Positions 41,782-52,992 of a DNA stretch of 64,000 nt are shown one piece after another (within the stretch, counting starts at the first letter, position 1; each line of letters starts with the position of its first letter). Both the position numbers and the translations under genes were made by a program. The notes beneath the pieces were generated by a model, which was given only the letters and a program-made list of their open reading frames with translations, searched no databases and was not told the origin of the DNA. Source of the stretch: Chamaecrista fasciculata (Eukaryota; Streptophyta; Magnoliopsida; Fabales; Fabaceae); the NCBI GenBank assembly GCA_003254925.1, contig QANZ01030760.1, positions 1 through 64,000 of the forward strand, given 5' to 3'.

Positions 41782-44387
41782 AGCATTAGGTCCTCAACTT
41801 AACTTTTGAATTTTGTAGTTAGAAAGTGTGCTTCCATTCTTCTCTTAGTATCCCCTTTTAATTATTTCTACGCACCACTAAGGAGTAAAGCTCGAATCAC
41901 ACACTTGCATTAAATTAAAGTATCAACTTGTGTGCTTAATTGGTTGAAGTTACACCTAAGATTGTTTTCAATAACTTTGTCTAGGTTTACTCTTCTCTTT
42001 CATCTTATCCCTTGATAGTCAAAAAAAAAAAAAGAATAAAGGGACAAAAAAAAGCGGTAATGCATATGAGTCCCCGAGTGGATTATGAGTAGGCTAAAAG
42101 CCCTCTAAGGCTTGTCAAAGTCTAAACAACCGTGTGTACTATGTCAAAAATAGTTGTATTTGCGTTCAAAAGGATAATGACAAACTTAGGAAATCAATTG
42201 ATAAGTTTTAAAGTGACTGTTTTGAGAGAAGAGTTTAGCTAATCTTTGTTATTGATTATGCTCCTTTTGCTGTAACTTTTAAATTAATTCTTAGGGGATG
42301 TTGTTATGGTTCTTGGGTGAATTTCTAGCTTGATGAGTTATAATTATTAGGGGATGTTGTTTGAAGTTTGGAAGCTAGCTTTTTTAATTTTAAAATTTGA
42401 TTGTTAAATTGTGGTCATCTTTTGCTTTGATGCTAGATTTGGTTTTTGCTTGAGGACAAGCAAAGATTTAGTCATGAGAGGATTGATAAGTCTGATTTTA
42501 GGCAAACTTTTAGGGATATTTTGTTTATCTTTGCATATTATATCTAAAGATTTGCCCCCAAAATATCAACTTTCTAGATTTTCTCTCAAATTTTAAATCA
42601 AATTGAAAATGTGATATTTTCTTAGATTAAATCTTTATTTTATAATTATCATGTTTTTAAATTAGGATTTGGTGCTTATTCAGTCTTTAATTTGTTCTGC
42701 AGGTAAAGAAAGATCCACAAAAATCCCTTGAAATCAGCAACTAAAAGATGTTTTCACCTTGCGTACGTCTTGCCTAAGACTTGTGCAGATTCTGAAATTT
42801 CAAAAGAAAAGATGTTTTTGTGTTGCATACGTCTTGCCCAAGAGTCGTGTGAATTCTGAAGTTTCAAAAGAAAAGATGTTCTCATCTTGCTACGTTGTTA
42901 GTCTTGGGCAAGATTAGAGTCACATACAGTACTCTTGGGCATGACGTATATATTGGTCTCAAAAGAAAACTTAGGGTATCCTTAGGGACTAGTCTTACCC
43001 AAGAGTTATGCAGTTATAGACCAGAAAAATAAAGAGACCAGTGTATACGTCTTGCCCAAGAGTAGTGTATCTGACTCTAATCTTGCCCAAGACTAACGAC
43101 GTAGCAAGGTGAGAACATCTTTTCTTTTGAAACTTCAGAATTCGCACGACTCTTGGGCAAGACGTATGCAACACAAAAAAATCTTCTCTTTTGAAACGTC
43201 AGAATCTGCACAAGTCTTGGGCAAGACGTACGCAAGGTAAGAAAATCTTTTAGTTGCTGATTTCAAGGGATTTTTGTGGATCTTTCTTTACCTTCAAAGC
43301 AAATTAAAGACTGAATAATCACCAAATCCTAATTTAAAAACATGATAATTATAAAATAAAGATTTAATCTAAGAAAATATCACATTTTCAATTTGATTTA
43401 AAATTTGAGAGAAAATCTAGAAAGTTGATATTTGGGGGGAAATCTTTAGATATAATATGCAAATATAAACAAAATACCCTTACAAATCTGCCTAAAATCA
43501 AACTTAACAATCCTCCCATGACTAAACTTTTGCTTGTCCTCAAGCATAAAACAAATCTAGCATTAAGCCAAAGCAAAAGATGGCCACAATTTAACAATCA
43601 AATTTTAAAATTAGAAAAGCTAGCTTCCAACCTTCAACATCCCCTAAGAATTATAACTCATCAAGCTAAAAATTCAGCGAAGAACCATAACACTTGCTCA
43701 CAATTTATTTCACACAACTTTTCCAAATTTAATTTAAAATTTACAGCAAAAAGAGCATAATCAATAACAAAGATTAGCTAAACTCTTCTTTCAAAACAGT
43801 CACTTGAAAACTTGTCAATTGATTCCTTAAGTTTGTCATTAGCCTTTTGAAAGCGAATACAACTATTTTGACATAGTGCACCCGGTTGTTTATACTTTGA
43901 CAAGCCTTAGAGGGCTGAAATGGAAGCACACTTTCTAACTACAAAATCCAAAAGTTAAGTTGAGGACCTAATGCTTTAGAAAGGTAACTGAAATGAAAAG
44001 AACTTTTGAAAACAAACAAAGGAAGCCAAGGGAAAAACTAATAGTCTTTAAAGAATTAGGGCAGCAACTTTCAAAATAGATTTCCCAAAAAAAAATTCAG
44101 CACAATATTATGATTCAGCAACAAACCCAGCTTAATTAGTAATTAGAAAACAACTAATTAAACCAATCAGCCATCTGGATTTAACAATCAAAAAATTGGG
44201 ATACCCACCCATGACTAAGCTCTACACTGTCCTCAATGTGAAATTTAGACAAAAACAGAGTAAAAAGAGATGGGAGAGAGTGATCTTCTCTGGATTAGTG
44301 TTTCTGAGCTCTGCTTGAGTTGTACTCTTTAAGAAAATTTGCATATTTGCTAGGGTAGCGCTTTGTGAAAGCTTTGCAGACTTGAAG
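41782..44387. other. Inner part of the palindrome with repeated 'acgtcttgcccaagagt' words
   Basis: No gene is seen. Near the centre (42760-43225) each arm has 3-4 copies of a 50-60 base unit containing 'acgtcttgcccaagagt' and 'tttcaaaagaaaagatg', in direct order within the arm and inverted between arms. A similar word (cttgcccaagt) occurs at the outer ends near 39530 and 46580. In Athila elements this is the non-coding region between the post-pol ORF and the 3' LTR. No LTR was recognised. Confidence 0.6.
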
Positions 44388-45551
44388 TTAAGAATTTTCA
44401 GCTTTCAGCTTCTCCAATTCATCACTACTAGGGGGCGGAGGCTGAGAGGATAATGCTGAAGCTTCGCCAATTTCCTTGGAAGTCTTTTCGGCTCTTGGCA
44501 CAATTGGATCTGCAGGAACAACATGAAAAGATTCGTCGTTCTCACGAAGAAGTAAGCCCATATTTGCTAAACATTTGAGATTAAGGGGCTCCATTTTAGT
44601 CATAGTGAATCCTTCCATATTTTTCAAGGAAACCAGCTTTTCATTCCCAGCAAATAAAGTTACGATAGGACCAAGCATGTAATGTTTAACTCCTTTTATA
44701 GAATTCAAAGCTTGAGAAGCTATCCAAGATCCCAAGTTTACCCGTCGCTTTTTCTCCACATACCATAAAAAGAATAATTCAGTTTTAGAAATGATACGGG
44801 TGTTTTCTTTTCTATAACAAAAGGTAGAAGTGAGGAATCTATGGATAATTTTCAAGGCTGGGTTCCTAATAAACTTGCCTTTTGAAACAGAAGCCTCAAA
44901 ATCAGTTTCATAATCCCTAGTTAGGTCCTTATAATAACTATTTGCATCAAAATCATATGGAAATTCTGTGAGGGATTCTAAATATTCCTGAGATTTTGCT
45001 TCAAAATAACTAATAAAACCTAATTTTAAATTAAAATCAGTGATAGATAATGTAAATGTTTTCCCTCTTAATTTGAAATTTATGGTTCCCTTTTTATTAA
45101 TACCATCCTTGTGATTAAAACAGAAATTGAGGCTCTCATAGAAATCAAAACACAATTCATGTAGCACAGGGCAATTAATTTCAAAAAATGTCTTCCATCC
45201 TATGCTACAAATCATACTCATGATTTCGTCTTTCAGTTGCAAACTTTCAAGAACCTCAAAATCTATAAACTTACCACTAATAAAAGAGTGGAATTTTACC
45301 TCCCTGCTTTTAATCCCCTTTTCAGCTGGCTTTTGTCTCTTCGGGAGTCTCCTGCGATTCTTTTTCTTGGGAATTGCTTTCCCAACCTCCTCTTTTTCCC
45401 TCTCAGATTGAGGTACTTCAATTTCCTTCTCCGGTATACTTTCTTCTCTTTTATCCATGGGATGTATTTCGGGAGGTTCATTCACCAAAATCTTCTCATT
45501 AACCTGTTTTTCCTTCCCCAGCTTTCTCTTTTTTCTTGAATACTGCTTCAT
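44388..45551 (-). CDS. Athila post-pol ORF, right arm copy (387 codons)
   Basis: The frame is open from ATG at 45551 (MKQYSRKKRKLGKEKQ) to a stop at 44388. A basic, Lys/Arg-rich first 80 residues (KRKLGKEK, KKKNRRRLPKRQK) is followed by a globular part: FISGKFIDFEVLESLQLKDE, IGWKTFFEINCPVLHELCFD, FKLRGKTFTLSITDFNLKLG, FLTSTFCYRKENTRIIS, ELFFLWYVEKKRRVN, KHYMLGPIVTLFAGNE. The layout (after integrase, same strand) and the pattern fit the third ORF of Athila elements, which has been called env-like. It also fits the 'putative plant transposon protein' domain. No signal peptide or membrane segment is visible, so an envelope role is not supported here. It ends Ser/Pro-rich (SSQPPPPSSDELEKLKAE). 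Confidence 0.8.
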   Translation of the reverse strand: MKQYSRKKRKLGKEKQVNEKILVNEPPEIHPMDKREESIPEKEIEVPQSEREKEEVGKAIPKKKNRRRLPKRQKPAEKGIKSREVKFHSFISGKFIDFEVLESLQLKDEIMSMICSIGWKTFFEINCPVLHELCFDFYESLNFCFNHKDGINKKGTINFKLRGKTFTLSITDFNLKLGFISYFEAKSQEYLESLTEFPYDFDANSYYKDLTRDYETDFEASVSKGKFIRNPALKIIHRFLTSTFCYRKENTRIISKTELFFLWYVEKKRRVNLGSWIASQALNSIKGVKHYMLGPIVTLFAGNEKLVSLKNMEGFTMTKMEPLNLKCLANMGLLLRENDESFHVVPADPIVPRAEKTSKEIGEASALSSQPPPPSSDELEKLKAENS

Positions 45552-46638
45552 TGATGAATGGGGAGCAACTTGTAGATTAGTTGTGCAAAAGTGAAAGCTT
45601 GAGGTTGGGTTTTTTCTATACTATTTTTGGTCCTTCCCACCACTTTCATTCTCAACAGAACCAACAACAAGGAAATTTCATAAATAAAATTGAAATTGAG
45701 ATTAAGTTTGTATTACCTGATGGAGAGAAATTTCAGCCCACCCTAAATGAACAAACTAGACGGAACAGGACTTCCGTCTTTTGACACCAACGCAAAAGCA
45801 ACAGTTACCAAGAATGGAGGCCGGCGATGTAGGCAGAGGTAAGGGAATCGAAGGGTTTACCTGAATCAAGCCTTAACTTACGGACAACGCTGCCATTTGC
45901 TCCGTAGAAGCTAAGTTCGGCGAAGAGAAGTGTGAATGAAGGTGGGTGTTGCTTTCGTGGTGACTAACAACGACGCACGGTGGTTGAAGGCGAAGGGGCG
46001 GCTTTCTCGGCGAAGATGGACGGCGGTGACTGAGAGCGGCAAAGATGGTGGCTGTGAGAAGAGAATGTGTGCGGAGTTGAGAAGGAGGCACATTGATTTT
46101 TTCAGAGTGAAGTTTTAGGGTTTGTTAAAGTTAAACATTGTGGCTTCTTATTCACTCTAGTCGACTCTTTGGAGGGCAAAGTGGGAAAGTGTGAGTTAAA
46201 ATAATAATTCAGCGCCATTTAAATATTATGGATGTGAGGGAAAAAAAATCAATTTACCTTCCTATTTTAAAAACTACAAGTACTGAACTGACCTTTTATA
46301 CCTTTTTAAGTTGCTCAAAATTCTATTCCACCACTGGGCGCCAAACAATACATCACTCTGAAGAAGATGATCAAAGCAGCTAATGTCATGACTTTTGGGC
46401 AAGAGTAAAGACTTGAGATCTAAACCAAATGCAAAAAAAAAAAATCAAATAAATTACTAAAATTGATTAAAAATAAAGAAAAACTAAAATTCAAAAATAA
46501 ACAAACTTAGGTAAACTTTTTTTTAAGGAAATAAAATACTGAATTGAATTAAAAAGGAACAAAGTTTGTGCATGCCACTTGGGCAAGAGTAAAGACTTGG
46601 GTTGCCTCCCAATAAGCGTCCGTCTTTACTGTCTTGGA
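45552..46638 (-). other. Spacer between Athila pol and post-pol ORF
   Basis: This is the non-coding link, also present inverted at 39420-40565. It has a GC-rich stretch near 45870-46090 with open frames on both strands but no recognisable protein, and gggttgcctcccaataagcg next to pol, a sequence I associate with this position in Athila elements. Confidence 0.6.
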
Positions 46639-48478
46639 CTAGACATTCCTCTGTACTTCAGCTTGTGATCTTAGGCTCTTCAAGAGTTGAACCTTATGAG
46701 AATCATCAAAATTTTCATAGAATGGCTTCAATCTATTGCAATTAACCTTGAAGATTTTATTGGTTTTTAAACTCTGAATTTCAACAGCTCCATATGGATA
46801 GAGTCTCACAACCACAAAAGGACCTATCCACCTTGATCTGAGTTTTCCAGGAAACAAACTCAATTTAGAGTGATATAATAGAACGTTTTGCCCTTCTTGA
46901 AATTGTTTCCTTGAAATTCCTGCATCATGGAAGGCTTTTCTCTTCTCTTTATATAATTTGGAGCTCTCATAAGCATCCAATCTGATTTCTTCCAATTCTT
47001 GCAATTGTAACTTCCTGTGAGGCTCAGCTTCATTCATGTTGCATTGCTTTACAGCCCAATAGGATTTGTGCTCAATTTCAATAGGGAGATGACATGCTTT
47101 GCCTAACACTAGCCTATAGGGTGACATTCCAATTGGTGTTTTGTAACCTGTCCTATATGCCCACAATGCATCATCCAGCCTCAAGCTCCAATCTTTCCTT
47201 GTAGGATTTACTGTTTTCTCAAGGATTGACTTGATTTCCCTATTAAATACCTCTGCTAATCCATTGGTTTGAGGATGATAGGCAGTGGAAGTCTTGTGAG
47301 TGACTCCATATCTCTTAAAAAGTGCCTCTATAATTTTATTGCAGAAGTGTGTTCCTCTGTCACTAATGATGGCTCTAGGAACTCCATACCTGGAAAATAT
47401 GTTAGTCTTGACAAAATTTGCAACAACTTTAGCATTGTTAGTTCCCGTGGCCTTAGCCTCAACCCATTTGGAAACATAGTCAACAACAAGCAATATATAA
47501 TAATGGCCAAATGAATTAGGAAAAGGCCCCAAAAATCCATTGCCCCAAACATCAGAAATTTCACAGATAATAATTGGATTAAGAGGTCCTCTATCTCTAT
47601 GTCCTAAACTCCCTGTTTGTTGACACATGCTTTGCAAAAATAAAAAGAGTCTTAAAAATTGTTGGCCAATAAAATCCTGACTCTAAAATTTTTCTAGCTG
47701 TCCTTTTGGCACCAAAATGACCTCCACAAGCATGTGCATGACAGAATTTCAGAATTGATGCCACATCTTTTTCAGTTACACACCTCCTAATGACTTGATC
47801 AGAACAACACCTCCATAAGTAGGGATCATCCAACATATAATACCTAGCTTCCCTTTTAAGTTTATGAATTTCATACCTTGTCAATTCATCGGGCCAAGTT
47901 CCGGTAGCCAAGAAATTCACTATATCAGCAAACCAAGGACTATGACCATAAACAGAAAAGAGAAACTCATCTGGAAAATTATCTTTAATTGGAGAAGAAG
48001 TTTCTAAATTTGGAATTCTGTTGAGGTGGTCTGCAACAAGGTTTTCGCACCCTTTCTTATCTTTTATCTCCAAATCAAACTCTTGCAATAAGAGTATCGA
48101 GCGAATAAGCCTCGGTTTTGATTCTTTTTTCCCCATAAGATACCTAAGAGTTGCATGGTCAGAAAAAACAATCACTTTGGCAACAAGTAAGTATGAGCGA
48201 AACTTATCTAAAACATAAACAATAGCTAAAAGCTCTTTCTCAGTTGCGGTGTAGTTTCGTTGTTTGCTATCCAAGGTCTTTGAGTTGTAATATATCACAT
48301 GAGAATTATTTCCAACCCTCTGCCCAAGTACAGCACCTACAGCAAAGTCACTTGCATCACACATAATTTCAAATGGGAGATTCCAATCGGGTGCTTGCAA
48401 AATTGGAGCACTTGTGAGTTTTTCTTTCAAAGTATCAAATGCTCTTTACATTCCTTATTAAAATCAGACTTATCAATT
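46639..48478 (-). pseudogene. Athila pol fragment: RNase H and integrase
   Basis: On the minus strand the order is end of RT/RNase H ([81 protein letters not shown]) and then integrase. The zinc motif starts normally ([20 protein letters not shown]) but the frame is lost near 47620, just before its CxxC. The catalytic core shows [14 protein letters not shown] and IISDRGTHF...[12 protein letters not shown] with the normal D-35-E spacing. The first aspartate is missing, because the usual WGIDF is WGNGF here. C-terminal [15 protein letters not shown] is kept. The RT core and gag are absent, and the piece is cut at 48478 against PPR sequence. It cannot be active. Confidence 0.92.
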
Positions 48479-48484
48479 CCCCTT

Positions 48485-48790
48485 GTGCACTAAGTGAAAT
48501 AGCAGTGGCATAATGTTTCAACTTTACAATTACTCCTAAGACCTTGGTAATTTCGACTATGGAGAGTGGGGGATGTCTATGGAGTATGCAATTGAAAGAA
48601 GCGATGACATAGTGAATGTTATTCGGGTTTAGACATTATAGATGTAGAAAACAACATCCTCAAATCAAAGCTGTTTCACCGAATAAGAAATGAAAAGATG
48701 CTGAATTTGTGAAAGCCTGAGAAAATCAATTCCTTCACTCTTTTACCGATGCTACCATACCAGAATGCGGTGAGAAGAAAAGTTCAACAG
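48485..48790 (-). pseudogene. PPR gene 5' scrap, paralogue of the 37243-38773 pseudogene
   Basis: The words agtgaaatagca, tggcataatgtttcaactttacaat, accttggtaatttcg and gaatgttattcgg match 38533-38660 (N-terminal coding region of the PPR pseudogene) at roughly 80% identity and in the same orientation. It continues through the start region (gtagaaaacaacatcct) into upstream DNA. The rest of the gene is missing, replaced by Athila at 48478. Confidence 0.75.
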
Positions 48791-48945
48791 AAGACAAAGA
48801 TGGAGATATAGGCTAGGGTTGCGTTATGGTACTATGTTATAAGATAATTTTTTATGGTTTAAATAATTGTAGTTTACATGAATAAAATCTTACAAAGAAA
48901 AATATTTAACTCTCAACTACCTCTATGGTATAGTATTTTATTTTA

Positions 48946-49292
48946 GGCAAAAGTACACATTTCGTCCCCAAACTTTATACCTACTGTCAATTTCGTCCCC
49001 AATCTTTCACATTTTTATCAATTTTATCCTTTGCTCTTACTTTAGTCAAATATTAACGACAGAATCTACGTGGCTAACGATATATAATATAAAATTGATA
49101 GAAAAAAAACTCAAATCCTAACTCAGATTGAAAAATAGGATACAGTCTGTCGTTAATTTATTAAAAGAAGTTAGTTAAAGGATAAAATTGACGAAAATGT
49201 GAAAGATTGGGGACGAAATTGACAACAAAATAAAATTGGGGACGAGATTGACAACACGTGTAAAGTTTGGGGATGAAATAGGTGTTTTTGCC
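48946..49292. mobile_element. 347-bp TIR element with perfect 9-bp target duplication
   Basis: The ends are ggcaaaagtacacatttcgt and its inverse (ggcaaaaacacctatttcat). The arms carry repeated 'cgtccccaaactttata' and 'tgtcaatttcgtccccaatc' words. The target duplication is tttatttta at 48937-48945 and 49293-49301. The nine-base duplication and long TIRs indicate a Mutator-superfamily MITE. Confidence 0.92.
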
Positions 49293-49301
49293 TTTATTTT
49301 A

Positions 49302-50168
49302 TTTTAAAAGAGAAAAATGCAAGGATACCCCTTAAACTTTGGGTTATTTAAAAATAGGTTCTTGAGCTTTTAATTTTGAAAAAACATATTCAATAAAATA
49401 TAAATATTTTATTTTATATATTACTAGTTTAAAATAACATATATTTGAACATTATTTTAAGGTAAATAAATATAAATAAATATTATATAATCATGTATTT
49501 ATATATAATTTATCTATAGTTCAATAGATGATTATATAATATTGAGTAAACTAAAAATTGAGTTCCTCAAAAATTAAAACACACAATTTAAACATTGAAA
49601 AAATAAAATAATATATTCTTTAATTTTTAAAAAATTCAAACGATGTACTATTTAGTTTGCAAAAGGATAAGTAAGAATAGATTTTTGATATTTTGGGGAC
49701 TATATTATATATTTCAATATTTTAGGGATCGAGTTGTCAGCTCAGTGATCTTTTAGAGACCAAATTATTAGTTTGTTCTATAATATTTATGTGTAATTTA
49801 ATACATAATATTTAATTAACTTAGAATAATGTCTAAAATTATATTATTTCGAATTAATAATATATAAAATGTCATATTTATTTTTTATTAAATTTATGTT
49901 TTTAATATATATAATACTATGTGATGAAGATACAAAATATGGATGAGTGATCCAATGGCGAAGATTGATTGCGAATGACGGAATTAAGAATAAGATGATT
50001 GTTTCGATGAACGAAATGAGGAAACCTGCAGAAAGGCATGACGGGGTTTTGACCCCGTCAACCATTGTGATGCCAAAGTTACTATAAGGTATAGGAGAGA
50101 AAGCATAATCTCAAAGAGTAGAGAGTGTGAATGTACCTTTCAAAAAAGTTAAGAGCTAATTTATAGGT
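49302..50168. other. AT-rich DNA with a decayed TIR remnant
   Basis: Near 49545-49790 an 'actaaaaattgagttcctc' arm and its inverse (gagaccaaattattagtttg) resemble the 1587-1870 element, but decay prevents exact ends. Otherwise no gene is seen. Confidence 0.45.
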
Positions 50169-51337
50169 GGCAAAAAGACCTATTGGTGTCTCTAACGTTT
50201 AGGGTCAGTTTCAGTTATGCCCCCAACGTTTGTTTTGTGTCAGTTATGCCCCCAATGTTTCACATTGTTGTCAATTATACCCTAACCTCAAACTCCGTTA
50301 ATTAGATTGATGGAAAAAGCTGATGTGTCAGCTGACTGGGCTAATGGTTGCCTATGTGTCAATTTTTTTTGTTGCCAAAGTCCCATTTTGTCCCCAGGTT
50401 TGCTTAAAGTTTCGTTTTGGTCCCTTAGCTCAAAGTCCTATTTTATAATCGGATCAAAATGTAAGAAATGAGAAACAAATAGACAATTTTAATAGATTTC
50501 ACATAAAAAAGAAAAATTAAACAACCAAAAACCATAATCATCATCTTCTTCATTCATTATCATCTTCACCACCCCCACCACCACCGTCGCCGTCGTCGCT
50601 GCCGAGCTTTCCCGGCGAGGTTTGTCTTCTCCGGTGAACTTTCCGGCTATTTACATGGCGACTCCAACGACTGCGAAAACTCCTAATCCAAGCTTTTTTT
50701 GACCTCCTGAGTTCAATGACGACATCTATTTTGCAAAAAAAATGACTGACAAGCCGCCAAAAAATTACATAGTCGCCGAAAAATTACACAATCGCTGAAA
50801 ATCATATTTTTGATCATTTTTTCGCAAAATGAAGGCCTTCATTGAACTCACGAGGTCAAAAAACCTTGGATTAGGAGTTTTCGCAGTCGTCGGAGTCGCC
50901 GTGTATATCGCCGGAAAGTTAGCCGGAGAAGACAAACCTGGTTGGAAAAGCTCGGCAACGATAACAGTGGCGACGGTGGTGTTGCTGCTGACACGGTGGT
51001 GGTGCTGCTACTGCTGACAGTGGTGGTGGTGGTGAAGATGATGATGAATGAAGAAGAAGATGATGATGATCCATGCGAAAATGATGATGATGATTTTGGT
51101 TGTTTATTTTTTATTTTTTATGTGAAATCTATTAAAATTGTCTATTTATTTATCTTTTCTTACATTTTGATCCTATTGTAAAATAGGACTTTGAGTTGAG
51201 GGACCAAAATGGAACTTCGAGCAAACATGATGGACCAAAATAGGACTTTGGCAAAAAAATTGTCACAACATAAAACAAACGTTGGAGGCATAACTGAAAC
51301 TGACCCCAAACGTTAAGGGCACCAACAGGTCTTTTGC
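50169..51337. mobile_element. 1.17-kb palindromic TIR element with GC-rich coding-like arms
   Basis: The left end ggcaaaaagacctattggtg matches the inverse right end ggcaaaagacctgttggtgc. Nearly the whole element is an inverted repeat. Outer arms have 'gtcagtttcagttatgcccc'. Inner arms are GC-rich (gaggtttgtcttctccgg against ccggagaagacaaacctg; ctcctgagttcaatgac against ttcattgaactcacgag). Only about 100 bases near 50720-50830 form the loop. Trinucleotide runs (cac/gat) extend one arm. No 9-base target duplication was found beside these ends, so the true borders may lie slightly elsewhere. Confidence 0.8.
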
Positions 51338-51419
51338 CATTTTTTACATTAATAAGAAATAATTATGGACTACACTTTCAATAAATTAATATTCTTATAA
51401 AACTAGTTATAAATTTAAA

Positions 51420-51962
51420 TTTAAAGTGCACTTTTGGTCCCATAATTCTGACAAAGGTCTTGATTTGGTCCCATAACTTTTTTTTGTTGCAATTTTGGTC
51501 CCATAACTTTGACAAATGTCTCTATTTGGTCCCATAACTTTTTTATAAAACTAGTTATAAATTTAAATTTAAAGTGCACTTTTGGTCCCATAATTCTTAC
51601 AAAGGTCTTGATTTGGTCCCATAACTTTTTTTTTGCTGCAATTTTGGTCCCATAACTTTGACAAATGTCTCAATTTGGTCCCATAACTTTTTTTGTTGCA
51701 ATTTTGGTCCCATAACTTCTGAAAACATTCCACCGTTGGTCCCAAGCTGATTTCCATTCATTTTCGGCCGTTAAAGAAGATCTGACATACTGAGTAGAAT
51801 GATGACGTGGCAAATATGAGTGAAGTGGATTTAACGATAGATAATGGATGGAAATCAGCTTGGGACCAACAGTGAGATATTTTCAAAAGTTATGGGACCA
51901 AAATTGCAACAAAAAAAGTTATGGGACTAAAATTGCAACAAAAAAAATTATAGACTTAGTTT
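51420..51962. mobile_element. TIR element with 'ggtcccataac' arms, left arm duplicated
   Basis: The left arm (aaagtgcacttttggtccca...) occurs twice in tandem (about 51427 and 51573, period 146). Its inverse appears at 51860-51950 (ttatgggaccaaaattgcaa). The right end is truncated before the terminal bases. Centre: 51770-51850. Confidence 0.7.
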
Positions 51963-52308
51963 AATAAACTCATTTTTCAATTTTGTCATAAAAACAACAT
52001 ATTAATATAAATACTTTGCATAACACTAATCATAGACTATTTTCTTGCATAGTTTTCCTCGACTATAAATCTATAATATTATTATTTATGGACCTAAACA
52101 ATAAGAAACTTTGGTTTAAGGTTTTTAACGGATTTTTTCAATGATTCATATGGTTGAAATTCAATATTATTTCTTTATTTAATAATTATCTTTTGACGAG
52201 AGTGCACTTTTAGTCTCATAACTTTTGTTAAAGTCTCAATTTCGTCCCATAATTTTTGTTTTTGCAGTTTTGATCTCATATCTTTTGCTCAAATTACAGA
52301 ATTGATCT
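51963..52308. other. AT-rich DNA ending in another TIR-type arm
   Basis: 52195-52308 repeats the theme 'cttttagtctcataactttt', 'aatttcgtcccataattttt', a relative of the 51420 element. It is interrupted by the SINE at 52321. Confidence 0.45.
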
Positions 52309-52320
52309 TATATCTTTTGT

Positions 52321-52518
52321 TTTTTTTTTACCAGAGACAGGAATGGATAAAACACCTAACGCGGGTGTTAGTCCTTATTCTCATATAACCTACTTAAATA
52401 CTCACACACACACTTACTTCCCACCGATATGGGGCTTGAAACCACGACAAGGGCATGCCCCAAGCACGCTCTTTGCACTCCCACCCCAGTTTTACCTAAC
52501 ACGCAAGGGTGTTAGTTC
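52321..52518 (-). mobile_element. SINE with 12-bp target duplication
   Basis: The word tatatcttttgt occurs at 52309-52320 and 52519-52530 on both sides. The left inner edge is a T-run (a poly-A tail on the minus strand). On the minus strand the body begins near tgttaggtaaaactgg (box A-like) and contains gtcgtggtttcaagcccc (box B-like). The size of about 200 bases, the tail and the duplication are all as expected for a tRNA-derived SINE. It landed in a TIR-type arm that continues after 52530. Confidence 0.85.
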
Positions 52519-52530
52519 TATATCTTTTGT

Positions 52531-52731
52531 TTAAGTTGCAAAATTGGTTACATTACAGTTGAGGCCGTTAAGGTGGTTGTTGGATCACTTTCGAGTTGAG
52601 AGTGAGTCTGTAGTACTCTGTGATCACTTTCGAGTTAGTTCTATATCTTACGAATTCGATGGCAGTATATATATATATATATTAGCAGAGCAAGAGATGA
52701 AATTAAATTTGCATGGGTTTAATTTATTGCG
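52531..52731. other. Remainder of the TIR-type arm and a (ta)n run
   Basis: There is a short direct repeat 'tgatcactttcgagtt' at about 52585 and 52620, then (ta)n at about 52666-52682. No gene. Confidence 0.5.
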
Positions 52732-52992
52732 TTAATTATTGGAAGATTGGGTTCTTGTTGGAGTCTTGGAGATATGATTGAAGATATGTAAATCAGAGTC
52801 CATGCTTTGTGCAGCAATTGAATTTCTCAACCCTTTAAGGGATTTTAGAATGATGAAATCTGTGTCTAAGTACACACCTCCATACTTGTACAAAATCACA
52901 AGCCTCATGAGATTACCTGGATCCTTCTTTCCATAATAGGAAATGAGTGAGTAGTTTCTTGTTTTCATGAATCTTTCTTCATTCAATTCCAT
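52732..52992 (-). pseudogene. Alpha-1,4-glycosyltransferase-like (DXD family) gene scrap
   Basis: On the minus strand, SYYGKKDPGNLMRLVILYKY is followed by GGVYLDTDFIILKSLKGLRN. The LDTD is the metal- and sugar-nucleotide-binding DXD motif of the family that includes plant homologues of lactosylceramide 4-alpha-galactosyltransferase, which are Golgi type II membrane proteins. Relatives are about 350-450 residues long. Here there are only about 60 recognisable residues, with family sequence missing between DPG and NLMRL and the frame drifting off after IAAQSMDS. No membrane anchor or second domain is nearby. It is a fragment and surely inactive. Confidence 0.85.

Larger units (their letters stand above)
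39402..46719. repeat. 7.3-kb palindrome of an Athila 3' half
   Basis: 39402-42961 is repeated in inverse orientation at 43031-46719. Anchors include gggaggcaacccaag (39507 and 46590), the ORF (40566-41709 and 44388-45551), aaatcccttgaaatcagcaa (42721 and its inverse ending 43273) and ggtctc/gagacc beside the centre (about 42956 and 43032). The loop is only about 70 bases. Arms differ by scattered substitutions and about 125 bases of net indels. The right arm is continuous with Athila integrase, so it is the original. The left arm is the inverted copy, and includes the last 25 or so codons of integrase at its outer end. Confidence 0.9.

Noticed and set aside
44388-45551. Envelope glycoprotein gene of an endogenous retrovirus
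   Set aside because: No signal peptide, transmembrane segment or cleavage site is visible; position and pattern only support an Athila post-pol ORF of unknown function.
45873-46118. Overlapping open frames on both strands in the pol-ORF spacer
   Set aside because: No domain, both strands open because of local GC content, and the inverted copy at 40050-40250 does not keep either frame intact.
50829-51017. Small membrane-protein-like ORF (AVVGVAVYIAGKL)
   Set aside because: Lies inside the palindromic TIR element, and the frame ends in a triplet-repeat tract; no independent support.
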